Shown: positions 8,998-17,287, numbered from the stretch's first letter. The stretch: 64,000 bases of DNA from JAGPHI01 sp036641735 (GCA_036641735.1 JAVWEG010000001.1:5117-69116), one strand, 5' to 3'. Notes: generated by a model from the letters alone, not told the origin. Numbers and translations: made by a program.

Positions 8998-9802
8998 CCG
9001 CCCGATAGGGGTATTCGATTCAGGGCTTGGCGGGCTTACGGCAGTGCGTGAGCTATGCAAAATTTTGCCAAACGAAAGCATTGTGTATTTTGGCGATACG
9101 GGACGTATACCGTATGGCACAAGAGGGCGCGATACCATTATAAAATATGCCGAGCAAGACATTGCTTTTTTACTTACAAAAGATGTAAAATATATTATGG
9201 CAGCTTGCGGCACAGTGAGCAGTACATTCCCAAAAGAAAAATCCGCAGCATTGCCTGTGCCTTATATTGGGGTAGTAAACAGCGCCGCAAAGGCGGCTGT
9301 AGCGGCAAGCTCTCAAGGGCGCATAGGGATACTCGGTACATCTGCCACAATAGCTTCAAACAGCTATAATAAAGCAATATTGGAAATATTGCCCACAGCA
9401 CAGCTTACGGCTACAGCTTGTCCTTTATTTGTGCCATTAGTGGAAAACGGATATATAAATAAGGACAATAAAATAACAAGGCTTGCGGCAGAAGAATATT
9501 TGCAAGAGGCAAAGCGGGCAAATGTGGATACGCTGATACTCGGATGCACACATTATCCGCTTTTAAGTGATATTTTGCACGATATAATGGGCAGTGGGGT
9601 TACATTGATAGATCCCGGATTTTGCGCGGCACACAGCGCAAAGCAGGAGCTTGCAAAATCCGATTTATTAAGTGCAAACAAAACAGAAAAAACCGTTTGC
9701 GAATATTATGTAAGCGACAATGTAGAGAGCTTTAAAGCTTTATCTAAAGTGTTTTTAAAAGAGTATGCAGGTGGCGATTGTCGGCTTGCAAGTGTAGATT
9801 AG
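8990..9802 (+). CDS. murI: Glutamate racemase
   Basis: Makes D-glutamate for peptidoglycan. The 270-residue protein has VFDSGLGGLTAV at the N-terminus, YFGDTGRIPYG near 35-45, the first catalytic cysteine in ACGTVS near 71 and the second in LGCTHYP near 184. The first cysteine motif normally reads ACNTA in well-studied enzymes; here the Asn is Gly. The gene overlaps ddl by 8 bases, with its ribosome binding site (AGGAGG) inside ddl, so the two are translationally coupled. Both products feed peptidoglycan precursor synthesis. Confidence 0.92.
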   Translation: MDNRPIGVFDSGLGGLTAVRELCKILPNESIVYFGDTGRIPYGTRGRDTIIKYAEQDIAFLLTKDVKYIMAACGTVSSTFPKEKSAALPVPYIGVVNSAAKAAVAASSQGRIGILGTSATIASNSYNKAILEILPTAQLTATACPLFVPLVENGYINKDNKITRLAAEEYLQEAKRANVDTLILGCTHYPLLSDILHDIMGSGVTLIDPGFCAAHSAKQELAKSDLLSANKTEKTVCEYYVSDNVESFKALSKVFLKEYAGGDCRLASVD

Positions 9803-9821
9803 TATATTAAGAGGGCATAAA

Positions 9822-10250
9822 ATGAAGGACGATTATCTTATCACAATAAATGGCACAATGGAGCAGCACGGTGACGTGGACAGTATAGAGCTGATGACAC
9901 GAGGTACATTTGTAAAGCGCGGAAGCTCGTTTTTTATCAGCTACGAGGAGAGCGAAGCTACAGGATACAAAGGCTCGATGACTACCGTAAAGGTAGATGA
10001 TAGCGGCTCTTTGATAAGTATGCTGCGCTTTGGCACTGCACCCAGCCAATTGGTAATAGAAAAAGGACGGCGCCACGTATGCCATTACGAAACAGGGCAA
10101 GGGGCATTGTCGCTCGGAGTATCTGCCGATGAGATAGTGAGTGAGCTTACTGAAAATGGCGGAACGGTGCGCTTTAGCTATATGCTAGACACCGATACTA
10201 CGGCATTGTCACGCAATACAGTAAATATTACGGTTAAGCCGGCTAATTGA
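9822..10250 (+). CDS. DUF1934 (YwiB-like) beta-barrel protein
   Basis: 142 residues of alternating short strands with the features of DUF1934, a small lipocalin-like beta-barrel family typically found directly before argS in Firmicutes. Recognisable blocks are LITINGTMEQHG at the N-terminus, FISYEESEATG near 45 and a C-terminal strand pair ending NITVKP. No catalytic motif is visible and the function is unknown. It sits 19 bases after murI and 15 bases before argS. Confidence 0.8.
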   Translation: MKDDYLITINGTMEQHGDVDSIELMTRGTFVKRGSSFFISYEESEATGYKGSMTTVKVDDSGSLISMLRFGTAPSQLVIEKGRRHVCHYETGQGALSLGVSADEIVSELTENGGTVRFSYMLDTDTTALSRNTVNITVKPAN

Positions 10251-10265
10251 TTATAGGAGTATATT

Positions 10266-11951
10266 ATGAATAATTATTTTAATCCAAAGCAAAATGCAAT
10301 GCAAAAGGCTGATATGCTTTTGCGCAAAGCGGCGGCATCAGCATATCCGAATACCGAATTGCCAAATTATGTGGTAGAGATACCATCAGATAATAAAAAC
10401 GGTGATTTTGCCACAAATATTGCGCTTGCAGGCGCAAAGAGCTTTCACGCCGCACCGCGTATGATAGCGGACAAGCTGGTAGCTAATATAGACCTTGAGG
10501 GCAGCGTATTTAGCAAGCTTGAGATTGCAGGCCCGGGATTTATTAACTTTTTTCTCGGTGACGGATATTATTGCGATGTAATTAACGGTGTGCTTACTGA
10601 GGGCGACGATTATGGCCGCACAGATTACGGTAAGCACACAAAGGTAAACGTGGAATTTGTATCCGCTAACCCCACAGGCCCTATGCATCTTGGCAATGCG
10701 CGCGGCGGCGCACTTGGAGATTGCCTTGCGGCGGCGCTCGACTGGGCAGGATACGATGTAACTCGTGAATTTCTTATAAACGATGCAGGTAACCAAATAG
10801 TAAAATTCGGCAATAGCCTTGCGGCAAGATATATGCAGATATTTAAGGGCGAGGATGCAGTGGAATTTCCTGAAGACGGATATCAGGGCGAAGATATCAA
10901 AACACTTGCAAATGAATTTAAAGAGCTTGTAGGCGACGAATATGTAAATAAGCCAAATGAGCTTAATAAGGCAATTACGGATTTTGCTTTACCTAAAAAT
11001 GTGCAGGGGCTTAAAGATGCACTCAGAAAATATCGTATAAAATACGATGTGTGGTTCAGCGAAACCACCTTGCACGAGGAGGGCGCTGTAAAGGCAATAA
11101 TAGATAAGCTAAACGAAAAGGGCGCTACCTACGAAAAGGACGGCGCTGTGTGGTATAAAGCAAGCGAGTACGGAGCTGAAAAAGACGAGGTGCTTGTGCG
11201 CGCAAACGGTATTCCCACATATTTTGCCTCGGATATTGCGTACCATTACAATAAATTTGTCACAAGAGGATTTGACATTGCAATAGATGTATGGGGAGCA
11301 GACCACCACGGACACGTAGCGCGTATGAAAGGCGCTATGGATGCTATAGGTCTTGACGGAACAAAGCTTGATGTAGTGCTGATGCAGCTTGTCCGCTTAG
11401 TGAAAAACGGTGAGCAAATTCGTATGAGCAAGCGCACAGGCAAGGCGATAGCACTCACCGATTTATTAGACGAGGTGCCTATAGATTCCGCACGATTTTT
11501 CTTTAATCTGCGTGAGCCGCAAAGCCAAATGGAGTTCGATTTAGGGCTTGCCGTAAGCGAAGATTCGGATAATCCCGTATATTATGTGCAGTACGCGCAC
11601 GCGCGCATTTGCAGTATAATCAAAAATCTTGCGGCGGAGGGCATAGAGTTTAAGGGTGCTGCGCAATGCAATATTTCGCTTGCAAGCACAAATGAAGAAC
11701 GTGAGCTGATACGTCATATTGCCGCGTTCCCGGACGAAATTATTGCCGCTGCCAAAAATTACGATCCTGCTCGTATTACGCGCTACACAGTAGAGCTTGC
11801 CACTATTTACCATAAATTTTACAATGTGTGCAGAGTAAAAGAAACACAAGAGGATTTGTGCCAAGCAAGGCTTGCTTTGTGCTGTGCCACCAAAACAGTA
11901 ATTAAAAACGCACTTACTATGCTTAAAATCACCGTGCCTGAATATATGTAA
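10266..11951 (+). CDS. argS: Arginyl-tRNA synthetase
   Basis: Charges tRNA-Arg. The 561-residue class I synthetase has an N-terminal additional domain (about 1-120), the HIGH-type motif HLGNARG near 140, the KMSKS-type motif RMSKRTGK near 386 and a DALR anticodon-binding domain at the C-terminus (about 450-561). Length and motif spacing are normal. The start follows AGGAG. The gene is fourth in the ddl operon. Confidence 0.97.
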   Translation: MNNYFNPKQNAMQKADMLLRKAAASAYPNTELPNYVVEIPSDNKNGDFATNIALAGAKSFHAAPRMIADKLVANIDLEGSVFSKLEIAGPGFINFFLGDGYYCDVINGVLTEGDDYGRTDYGKHTKVNVEFVSANPTGPMHLGNARGGALGDCLAAALDWAGYDVTREFLINDAGNQIVKFGNSLAARYMQIFKGEDAVEFPEDGYQGEDIKTLANEFKELVGDEYVNKPNELNKAITDFALPKNVQGLKDALRKYRIKYDVWFSETTLHEEGAVKAIIDKLNEKGATYEKDGAVWYKASEYGAEKDEVLVRANGIPTYFASDIAYHYNKFVTRGFDIAIDVWGADHHGHVARMKGAMDAIGLDGTKLDVVLMQLVRLVKNGEQIRMSKRTGKAIALTDLLDEVPIDSARFFFNLREPQSQMEFDLGLAVSEDSDNPVYYVQYAHARICSIIKNLAAEGIEFKGAAQCNISLASTNEERELIRHIAAFPDEIIAAAKNYDPARITRYTVELATIYHKFYNVCRVKETQEDLCQARLALCCATKTVIKNALTMLKITVPEYM

Positions 11952-11964
11952 TATTGGAGAAAAT

Positions 11965-12633
11965 ATGCAATACGTATTTATCGCTGTTTATTTAATACTT
12001 GTGGCGCTGCTGATTTACGTGGCATATTCAAAGCATTTTGCATACTATACTTTAGCTAAAACAGCGGCGAGTCTCGGCTTTATAGCCGTGGCTTTTGCCG
12101 CTTATTTTTATGGCGGTAAAAATAATCCGCAGTATTTTTATGCCGTTTTGCCGTGCCTTATTTTGTGCCTTGCAGGTGATGTACTGCTGGGGCTTGCCAA
12201 CAATAAAGGCAAGCTGTTTTCAAGCTATTTTATTAAAGGCGTAATATTTTTTATGCTGGCACATATCGGATTTTGCATAGTGTTTTCGTTTTTATCTCCA
12301 TTTAAAATATACGATTTAATTTTGCCTGTAATATTATTATGCTTCACCTTTTGGTGCAGTAAAAGCGAGCGTTTTCGCCTAAAACGTATGAAACTGCCCG
12401 TAATGGCATATTCACTTTTTGTAGGGCTTATGTGTGCGCGCGGCTTGCAAGGGGGCATAGCGCTCGGCAATTTACGAGGGATATACATAATACTCGGCAG
12501 CGTGCTGTTTTTATTGTCGGACGGGGTAATATTACTTTTGTATTTTCATATAAAGCAGCGTAAGCTAATGCGGTTTGCTAATTTGTTTACTTATTATATA
12601 GGGCTTTTATTTATAGCATTAAGCTGTGCATAA
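11965..12633 (+). CDS. YhhN family membrane protein (lysoplasmalogenase-like)
   Basis: 222 residues with about eight membrane segments and little hydrophilic sequence. The block LAGDVLLGL near residue 72 and LLSDGVILL near 190 carry the conserved acidic residues of the YhhN/TMEM86 family, whose studied members hydrolyse lysoplasmalogens. Plasmalogens do occur in anaerobic Clostridia, so the activity is plausible but inferred. It starts 13 bases after argS with GGAG and ends at a terminator, probably closing the operon. Confidence 0.8.
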   Translation: MQYVFIAVYLILVALLIYVAYSKHFAYYTLAKTAASLGFIAVAFAAYFYGGKNNPQYFYAVLPCLILCLAGDVLLGLANNKGKLFSSYFIKGVIFFMLAHIGFCIVFSFLSPFKIYDLILPVILLCFTFWCSKSERFRLKRMKLPVMAYSLFVGLMCARGLQGGIALGNLRGIYIILGSVLFLLSDGVILLLYFHIKQRKLMRFANLFTYYIGLLFIALSCA

Positions 12634-12643
12634 AGCTGTAAAT

Positions 12644-12681
12644 AAAAATGGTGACGCTCATTTGAGTGCCACCATTTTTTT
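12644..12681 (+). terminator. Terminator of the ddl-yhhN operon
   Basis: Arms at 12644-12660 and 12663-12679 pair with only two internal mismatches. A T-run ends the right arm. The structure overlaps the end of the AraC remnant on the other strand. Confidence 0.8.
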
Positions 12682-12837
12682 ATATTCTGTAGGGGTACAG
12701 CCAAAGCTGCTTCTGAAAATTTGGCTGAGATATTGCGCGTTACCGTTAAAGCCGCACAGCTCCGACAGCTCATCGTTTGCCAAATGCTTTTTGTGTAAAC
12801 GCGTTCCACGGATATACTTTTTAATAAATTTCGCCTT
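12658..12837 (-). pseudogene. Remnant of an AraC-family regulator (C-terminal HTH only)
   Basis: Minus-strand translation gives a 59-residue stretch bounded by stops (TGA at 12838-12840 and TGA at 12658-12660). It contains SELCGFNGNAQYLSQIF followed by RSSFGCTPTEYKKM. This matches the second helix-turn-helix of AraC/XylS regulators (eia..cGF....yfsr.F....G.tP..yR). There is no start codon with a ribosome binding site, no N-terminal sensing domain, and the first helix-turn-helix is missing or shortened. I read it as a decaying gene end. Confirmation would need a relative with the intact gene here. Confidence 0.75.
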
Positions 12838-12965
12838 TCAAATTAGCGAGTGGTTTTATTACAAGCTAAGAATACCAAACTTATTGTAAGTTGTTAATAA
12901 AAAAATCAGATATTAGTGTTTAAAATATAGCTATAATTAAATACTAAAGGGATATAACGCTTTTG

Positions 12966-12994
12966 TTGAAGCAAAGCAAAGGAAGTGCTATACT
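12966..12994 (+). promoter_or_regulatory. Promoter of sdaAB-sdaAA
   Basis: TTGAAG (12966-12971), 17-base spacer, TATACT (12989-12994). The predicted transcript start is about 27 bases before the sdaAB ATG. Confidence 0.7.
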
Positions 12995-13027
12995 ATATTT
13001 TACGGCAATTTAAACTGTGGAGGCAAT

Positions 13028-13693
13028 ATGAATATAAGCATTTTTGATGTAATAGGTCCTGTAATGATAGGCCCGTCATCGTCTCATACGGCAGGTGCGG
13101 CACGCTTTGCACGAGCGGCGGCGATGCTGTGCGCAAGCAAATTTGATGAAGTGCGCTTTAGCTTGCACGGTTCGTTTGCACTTACGGGCGAAGGACACGG
13201 CACACACGAAGCATTGCTCGGCGGCGCACTGGGACTAGAGGCAGACGACGAGCGCATAAAAGGCGCTTTCGCTTTGGCAGAAAAGCAAGGGGTAAAAGCG
13301 GTTTTCGATAATGTGGAAATGCCCGATGCACACGCAAATTCTGCGCGCATAGCATTTTATTGCGAAACCGACAAAAAATGCGAAGTGGAGGGCAGCAGTA
13401 TCGGCGGCGGACGCATATTAATTACAGGCATAAACGGCTGTAAAGTGCAGCTTTCCTGTGAGCGCCCCACATTAATTATTACGCAGAGAGACGAGCCGGG
13501 AGTGGTGAGCGAGATTACGGGACATTTGGCACACGGCGGCATTAATATAGCACTAATGCAGGTAACGCGCAAAGAAAAAGGCAAGACAGCTTGTACAGTG
13601 ATTGAAACAGACAGCGATATACCTATTAGTGTAAAACAAGAGCTGGAAAAAGCAGATAATATTATTTCTGTACAGATATTAGATATGAAATAA
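13028..13693 (+). CDS. sdaAB: L-serine dehydratase, beta subunit
   Basis: Beta subunit of the iron-sulfur L-serine dehydratase that deaminates serine to pyruvate. The 221-residue protein begins with the family block IFDVIGPVMIGPSSSHTAGA and ends with an ACT domain (about 145-221), recognisable from TLIITQRDEPGVVSEI. It is followed by the alpha subunit 9 bases later, the normal two-gene arrangement in Firmicutes. The start follows GTGGAGG. Confidence 0.95.
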   Translation: MNISIFDVIGPVMIGPSSSHTAGAARFARAAAMLCASKFDEVRFSLHGSFALTGEGHGTHEALLGGALGLEADDERIKGAFALAEKQGVKAVFDNVEMPDAHANSARIAFYCETDKKCEVEGSSIGGGRILITGINGCKVQLSCERPTLIITQRDEPGVVSEITGHLAHGGINIALMQVTRKEKGKTACTVIETDSDIPISVKQELEKADNIISVQILDMK

Positions 13694-13702
13694 GGCGGTA
13701 AT

Positions 13703-14560
13703 ATGTATAATAATATAGCGCAATTAATAAAAAGCAGTGAAAATGCACCGCTGTATGAGGTGGTGTTAAATAACGAAATCAGCCTTTCGGGAAAAACGCG
13801 AGAAGAAGTGCTGAGTAAAGTGATTATGTCGCTGGACGTAATGAAAAAAAGCGCCGTAAAAGCGCTGAATAAGCCGCAATCTATGATAGGCGGGCTCATC
13901 AGCGGACAGGCAGAGCGGCAAAACAGCTACAGCAAAAGCAATACATTGATGGGCGGCGAAATAAACGAGCTTATGGCTTCGGCTTTTTCGTGCAGCGAGG
14001 TAAACGCATCTATGGGGCGCATATGTGCGGCGCCTACGGCAGGTGCGTGCGGCATATTGCCGTCTGTGCTTTTGTATGTGCAAAAACGCATTGGCTGCAA
14101 TGATGAAAAGCTTGTGCAGGCATTGCTGGTAGCATCGGGATTTGGCGCTGTAATAATGCGCAACGCGACGGTGAGCGGCGCAGAGGGTGGGTGCCAAGCG
14201 GAGTGCGGTACAGCAGCCGCTATGGCGGCGGCAGCGGCGGTATACCTTGCAGGAGGCAGTGCCGAGATGTGCGCCAATGCCGCGGCAATAGCTATTATTA
14301 ATTGTATGGGGCTTATCTGCGATCCTGTGGCAGGGCTTGTGCAGCTTCCTTGCTCGTTTCGCAATGCGAGCGGCAGTGTAAACGCTATTGCAAGCGCCGA
14401 TATGGCACTTGCAGGGCAAACGAGCGTTATTCCGCCCGATGAAGTGGTGGAGGCAATGTATCGTGTGGGCAAAAGCTTGCCTAGCAGCCTGAGGGAAACA
14501 GCGCAAGGCGGTATTGCAGATACAGCTAAGGCACGGGAAATAGAAAAACAAATAAAATAA
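13703..14560 (+). CDS. sdaAA: L-serine dehydratase, alpha subunit
   Basis: Catalytic subunit carrying the oxygen-sensitive [4Fe-4S] cluster. It has 285 residues with the conserved block ICAAPTAGACGILPSVL near 110-126. The cysteines expected to hold the cluster lie in CQAECG near 165, CDPV near 206 and LPC near 215. The long Ala-rich helices around 170-190 are normal for the family. It pairs with sdaAB upstream and ends at a perfect 17-bp hairpin shared with rubrerythrin from the other side. Confidence 0.95.
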   Translation: MYNNIAQLIKSSENAPLYEVVLNNEISLSGKTREEVLSKVIMSLDVMKKSAVKALNKPQSMIGGLISGQAERQNSYSKSNTLMGGEINELMASAFSCSEVNASMGRICAAPTAGACGILPSVLLYVQKRIGCNDEKLVQALLVASGFGAVIMRNATVSGAEGGCQAECGTAAAMAAAAAVYLAGGSAEMCANAAAIAIINCMGLICDPVAGLVQLPCSFRNASGSVNAIASADMALAGQTSVIPPDEVVEAMYRVGKSLPSSLRETAQGGIADTAKAREIEKQIK

Positions 14561-14567
14561 ATAAAAA

Positions 14568-14606
14568 CAATGGAGCTGCAAGCACAATTTGCTTGCAGCT
14601 CCATTG
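14568..14606. terminator. Bidirectional terminator, 17-bp perfect stem
   Basis: Arms at 14568-14584 and 14590-14606 pair perfectly around a 5-base loop. The minus-strand continuation is T-rich, so it suits rubrerythrin best; the plus-strand tail is weaker. It separates convergent sdaAA and rubrerythrin. Confidence 0.85.
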
Positions 14607-14621
14607 GATTTTAAGTAAAAA

Positions 14622-15155
14622 TTACAGCTTTTCAAATGCGCCGATAGCTTGGCATACGGGGCATACGTCCAATGGATTTTCACTCTCCATACCGCAGAAC
14701 ATACAGCGATATGCAGGGGTAGGCTTAGTGGGCGCTTGTATTTCGGGCTTTTTACCCGATTGCGTTTGATTTTTGATAAAAGCTTCTAAAAAAGTGCGCT
14801 CGTGAGTGGACTCTATCTCAGCTACTTTCTCAAACATCAAAGCTAAATCTTCAAGACCGTCGGCGCGTGCCTGCTTTGCAAAATCGGGATACATACTGCG
14901 CCACTCATAGTTTTCACCCTGCGCCGCCGCTGTAAGATTGTCGTCAGTGTTGCCAAGCCCGTCGTTTATCAGCTTAAACCATAGCTTTGCGTGAGCAAGC
15001 TCGTTTTTAGCCATACGCTCAAATAATGCTTGTGCATCTGCATTGCCTTCAGCTTTTGCCGCCTCGGCAAAAAACAGATATTTAGAGCGTGCCATACTTT
15101 CGCCTGCAAAAGCGGATTTGATGTTTTCTTCTGATTTTGTACCTTTAATATTCAT
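14622..15155 (-). CDS. rbr: Rubrerythrin
   Basis: Reduces hydrogen peroxide in anaerobes with electrons from rubredoxin-type donors. Residues 1 to about 135 are a ferritin-like four-helix domain with the diiron ligands in ENIKSAFAGE, ELAHAKLW and EIESTHERTF. Residues about 146-177 are a rubredoxin domain with CMFC and CPVC. The length of 177 is standard. It starts 18 bases after the IclR gene with an AAGGAG site, so the two are probably cotranscribed, which is an unusual pairing. Confidence 0.95.
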   Translation of the reverse strand: MNIKGTKSEENIKSAFAGESMARSKYLFFAEAAKAEGNADAQALFERMAKNELAHAKLWFKLINDGLGNTDDNLTAAAQGENYEWRSMYPDFAKQARADGLEDLALMFEKVAEIESTHERTFLEAFIKNQTQSGKKPEIQAPTKPTPAYRCMFCGMESENPLDVCPVCQAIGAFEKL

Positions 15156-15173
15156 TTTATTTTCTCCTTGTTT

Positions 15174-15941
15174 TTATTTACCTAAATCTCTTAGGATATC
15201 AAGCTTTGTTTTAAGCGCCATTACGGCTATTTCGGATATACGGGTATCGTCCATTTGCGGAGCTAAGCCCGATATGCTGAAAGCGGCTTCACAACGTCCG
15301 TCACCGCTGCCAAGCGGCACAGCCACGCATCTAATGCCAAGCTCGTTTTCTTCATCATCTATGGCATAGCCTGTTTGTAAAATAGTATCCAGCTGCATTT
15401 GCAATACAGAGAAATCTGTAATTGTATGGGGGGTAAGCTTTTTTATCTCGCTTTTTTTCCATATTCTTTCTACCTGCGCCGTCGGCAAGCACGACAAAAT
15501 AGCTTTGCCTACGCCTGTGCAATACATAGGTATGCGCAAACCCACGTGGCTGGACATTCTCATATTACCGCTCTGCGCTTCCGCCTTATATACATATACA
15601 ATATCTGCGCCGTCGGGTATTACAAGATGTACAGCTTCACCCGTGTGCCTAGCCAGTCTGTCAAGATGTCCGCGCGCTATTGAAATGATATCCATATCAT
15701 TTACTACACGGCTAGACAGCTCGTAAAGCTTTAGCGTAAGGCGGTATGCGGAGCTAAACGAATCCTGCACTACAATGCCTTGCGCAATAAGGCTTGCTAA
15801 AAGGCGATGTGCCGTGCTTTTAGCAAGCGAGGTTTTAGTGGCAATGGCTTGCAACGTCATACCTTTAGAATGTGTGGACAGCACCTCAATTATATTAAAT
15901 ATGCGAGTTACGGATTGTACATTGCCGTCTGCTTCACTCAT
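15174..15941 (-). CDS. IclR-family transcriptional regulator, probable regulator of KDG metabolism
   Basis: 255 residues: a winged helix-turn-helix at about 8-65 (TLQAIATKTSLAKSTAHRLL) and an IclR effector domain at about 80-250, including GTGEAVHLVI-like and YAIDDEENELGIRC blocks. IclR-family proteins bind small acids and sugar acids; KdgR of enterobacteria belongs to this family. The case for a KDG role is the operator-like motif shared with the eda-kdgK leader. The motif also lies just downstream of this gene's own promoter, so autoregulation is expected. Effector and sign of control are not known from sequence. Confidence 0.85.
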   Translation of the reverse strand: MSEADGNVQSVTRIFNIIEVLSTHSKGMTLQAIATKTSLAKSTAHRLLASLIAQGIVVQDSFSSAYRLTLKLYELSSRVVNDMDIISIARGHLDRLARHTGEAVHLVIPDGADIVYVYKAEAQSGNMRMSSHVGLRIPMYCTGVGKAILSCLPTAQVERIWKKSEIKKLTPHTITDFSVLQMQLDTILQTGYAIDDEENELGIRCVAVPLGSGDGRCEAAFSISGLAPQMDDTRISEIAVMALKTKLDILRDLGK

Positions 15942-15956
15942 TATTAAAACTCTCCG

Positions 15957-15971
15957 TTCCGTATAGTGAAA
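15957..15971. promoter_or_regulatory. Operator-like motif in the IclR gene leader
   Basis: TTCCGTATAGTGAAA matches TTCCGTATTATGGAA in the KDG operon at 12 of 15 positions and sits at the same place, just after the transcript start. It is an imperfect dyad. Confidence 0.6.
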
Positions 15972-15981
15972 TTCTGTTTTA

Positions 15982-16010
15982 ATAATACAATATCATAATC
16001 GGTTTTGCAA
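15982..16010 (-). promoter_or_regulatory. Promoter of the IclR-rubrerythrin operon
   Basis: Minus strand: TTGCAA (16005-16010), 17-base spacer, TATTAT (15982-15987). The transcript start is expected near 15975, directly before the operator-like motif. Confidence 0.75.
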
Positions 16011-16053
16011 GAGCGCAAAAAAATTGCTTTTTAAAAAGTTTAAAAAATCGCTA

Positions 16054-16082
16054 TTGACGTATTAAATATAATATGATATGAT
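16054..16082 (+). promoter_or_regulatory. Promoter of rpmG-secE-nusG
   Basis: TTGACG (16054-16059), 17-base spacer, TATGAT (16077-16082). It leaves a leader of about 95 bases before rpmG. Confidence 0.75.
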
Positions 16083-16183
16083 GATTGTACCTCTTTTGCA
16101 GGTTTATTTTTTTGTGTGCATTTTTTTATGTACCACCTGCTCGCGAGGGAGGCTAAACGACCGTTTAATGGAGGTGCCGAAGA

Positions 16184-16333
16184 ATGAGAGTAAAAATTAC
16201 ACTTGCTTGTACAGAGTGCAAACAGCGCAACTACAACACAATGAAGAACAAGAAGAACAGCCCTGACAGGCTCGAGATGAAAAAGTATTGCCGTTTTTGT
16301 AAAAAGCATACACTTCACCGCGAGACAAAGTAG
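16184..16333 (+). CDS. rpmG: 50S ribosomal protein L33
   Basis: A 49-residue protein beginning MRVKITLACTECKQRNY. Two zinc-binding pairs are present, CTEC (9-12) and CRFC (36-39), so this is the zinc-containing (C+) form of L33. A GGAGG site precedes the ATG. It is followed 18 bases later by secE, then nusG, the standard Firmicutes order. Confidence 0.95.
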   Translation: MRVKITLACTECKQRNYNTMKNKKNSPDRLEMKKYCRFCKKHTLHRETK

Positions 16334-16351
16334 AAAGGCGGTATTGGTATT

Positions 16352-16594
16352 ATGGCAGAAAAAACAAAGAAGAAAAAGAGCTTTTTCTCTGGTATCAAAC
16401 GCTTTTTTGGCAACATAGCGAAATATTTCAGAGATACTGTCAGCGAGATGAAAAAGGTAGTGTGGCCTTCAAAAACCCAGATTATCAACAATACTATTGT
16501 TGTTATTGTTATAGTAACAATTGCGGCGGTAGTGATTTTCGGCCTTGACGCTATTTTTGGATTTACATTAAAAGCGCTATTGAAGTTGGCATAA
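16352..16594 (+). CDS. secE: Preprotein translocase subunit SecE
   Basis: Small subunit of the SecYEG channel. The 80-residue protein has a lysine-rich N-terminus, the amphipathic KYFRDTVSEMKKVVWPSK block and one membrane helix at about 50-72. Size and motif are those of Gram-positive SecE. It lies between rpmG and nusG. Confidence 0.95.
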   Translation: MAEKTKKKKSFFSGIKRFFGNIAKYFRDTVSEMKKVVWPSKTQIINNTIVVIVIVTIAAVVIFGLDAIFGFTLKALLKLA

Positions 16595-16642
16595 TAAGCA
16601 AGAGCTTGCATAAGCAGGCTCTTTATACGGGAGGTGCAGGAT

Positions 16643-17173
16643 TTGGAGCAAGAAAACGACGGTATCGCGCGCTGGTATGTAGTGCATACTTATTCCGGCT
16701 ACGAAAACAAGGTTTCGCAAAATCTTGAAACTATTGTAGAAAACAGGCGCCTGCAAGACCTTATTTGTGAGGTCAAGGTTCCCGTAGAGATAGTACCCGA
16801 GATAAAAGACGGCAAAGAGCGCGAGGTAGAGCATAAGCTTTTCCCCGGCTATGTGCTGGTAAAAATGGTGATGACAGACGAAAGCTGGTACATTGTGCGT
16901 AATACGCGCGGTGTTACAGGATTTGTCGGCTCTACCACTAAGCCGGTGCCTTTGTCTGATGCAGAGGTAGACGCACTGGGAGTAGATGTGCGTGAAGCGC
17001 AGCTAGACTATGCAGTTGGCGACAACGTGCAGGTAAACGAAGGTCCACTTGAGGGCTTTATAGGGCTTGTGGAAGCAATAGATTCACAGGCACAAAAGGT
17101 GACAGTGAAAGTATCTATGTTCGGGCGCGAAACGTCCGCAGAGCTTAGCTTACATCAAGTAAAGCCAATGTAA
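16643..17173 (+). CDS. nusG: Transcription termination/antitermination protein NusG
   Basis: 176 residues from the chosen TTG at 16643. The upstream GTG at 16634 is the end of the GGGAGGTG ribosome binding site, and the TTG has the right spacing. An NGN domain (about 8-115) includes WYVVHTYSGYENKV and LFPGYVLVKM. A KOW domain at about 125-175 includes VNEGPLEGFIGLV. NusG binds RNA polymerase and links transcription with translation. A small inverted repeat (16600-16623) lies between secE and nusG. Confidence 0.96.
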   Translation: MEQENDGIARWYVVHTYSGYENKVSQNLETIVENRRLQDLICEVKVPVEIVPEIKDGKEREVEHKLFPGYVLVKMVMTDESWYIVRNTRGVTGFVGSTTKPVPLSDAEVDALGVDVREAQLDYAVGDNVQVNEGPLEGFIGLVEAIDSQAQKVTVKVSMFGRETSAELSLHQVKPM

Positions 17174-17226
17174 CAGCGATAAGATTAACGCCTTTACGGC
17201 GCTTTCTTATAGAGTGCTTTGCACTC

Positions 17227-17267
17227 GTGGGAGGATATGGCACAAGGTTATATCCGCAACATACCAC
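17227..17267 (+). promoter_or_regulatory. Candidate ribosomal protein L1 binding site upstream of rplK
   Basis: GTGGGAGGA (17227-17235), TATCCGC and ACCAC (17263-17267) occur in this order ahead of the rplK Shine-Dalgarno. GTGG can pair with CCAC and GGA with TCC, the fold of known L1 mRNA targets. A second copy lies before rplA. Confidence 0.6.
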
Positions 17268-17287
17268 AATTTTAGGAGGTACACAAA

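Noticed and set aside
13766..14683. Long open frames on the minus strand opposite sdaAA (305 and 225 codons)
   Set aside because: They lie wholly opposite a clear, conserved gene, have Cys/His-rich or Ser/Ala-rich compositions typical of antisense frames, and have no ribosome binding site.
16600..16623. Inverted repeat between secE and nusG as a terminator
   Set aside because: Ten-base stem with one G-U pair, but only a short mixed tail (CTCTTTATA); read-through to nusG is expected.
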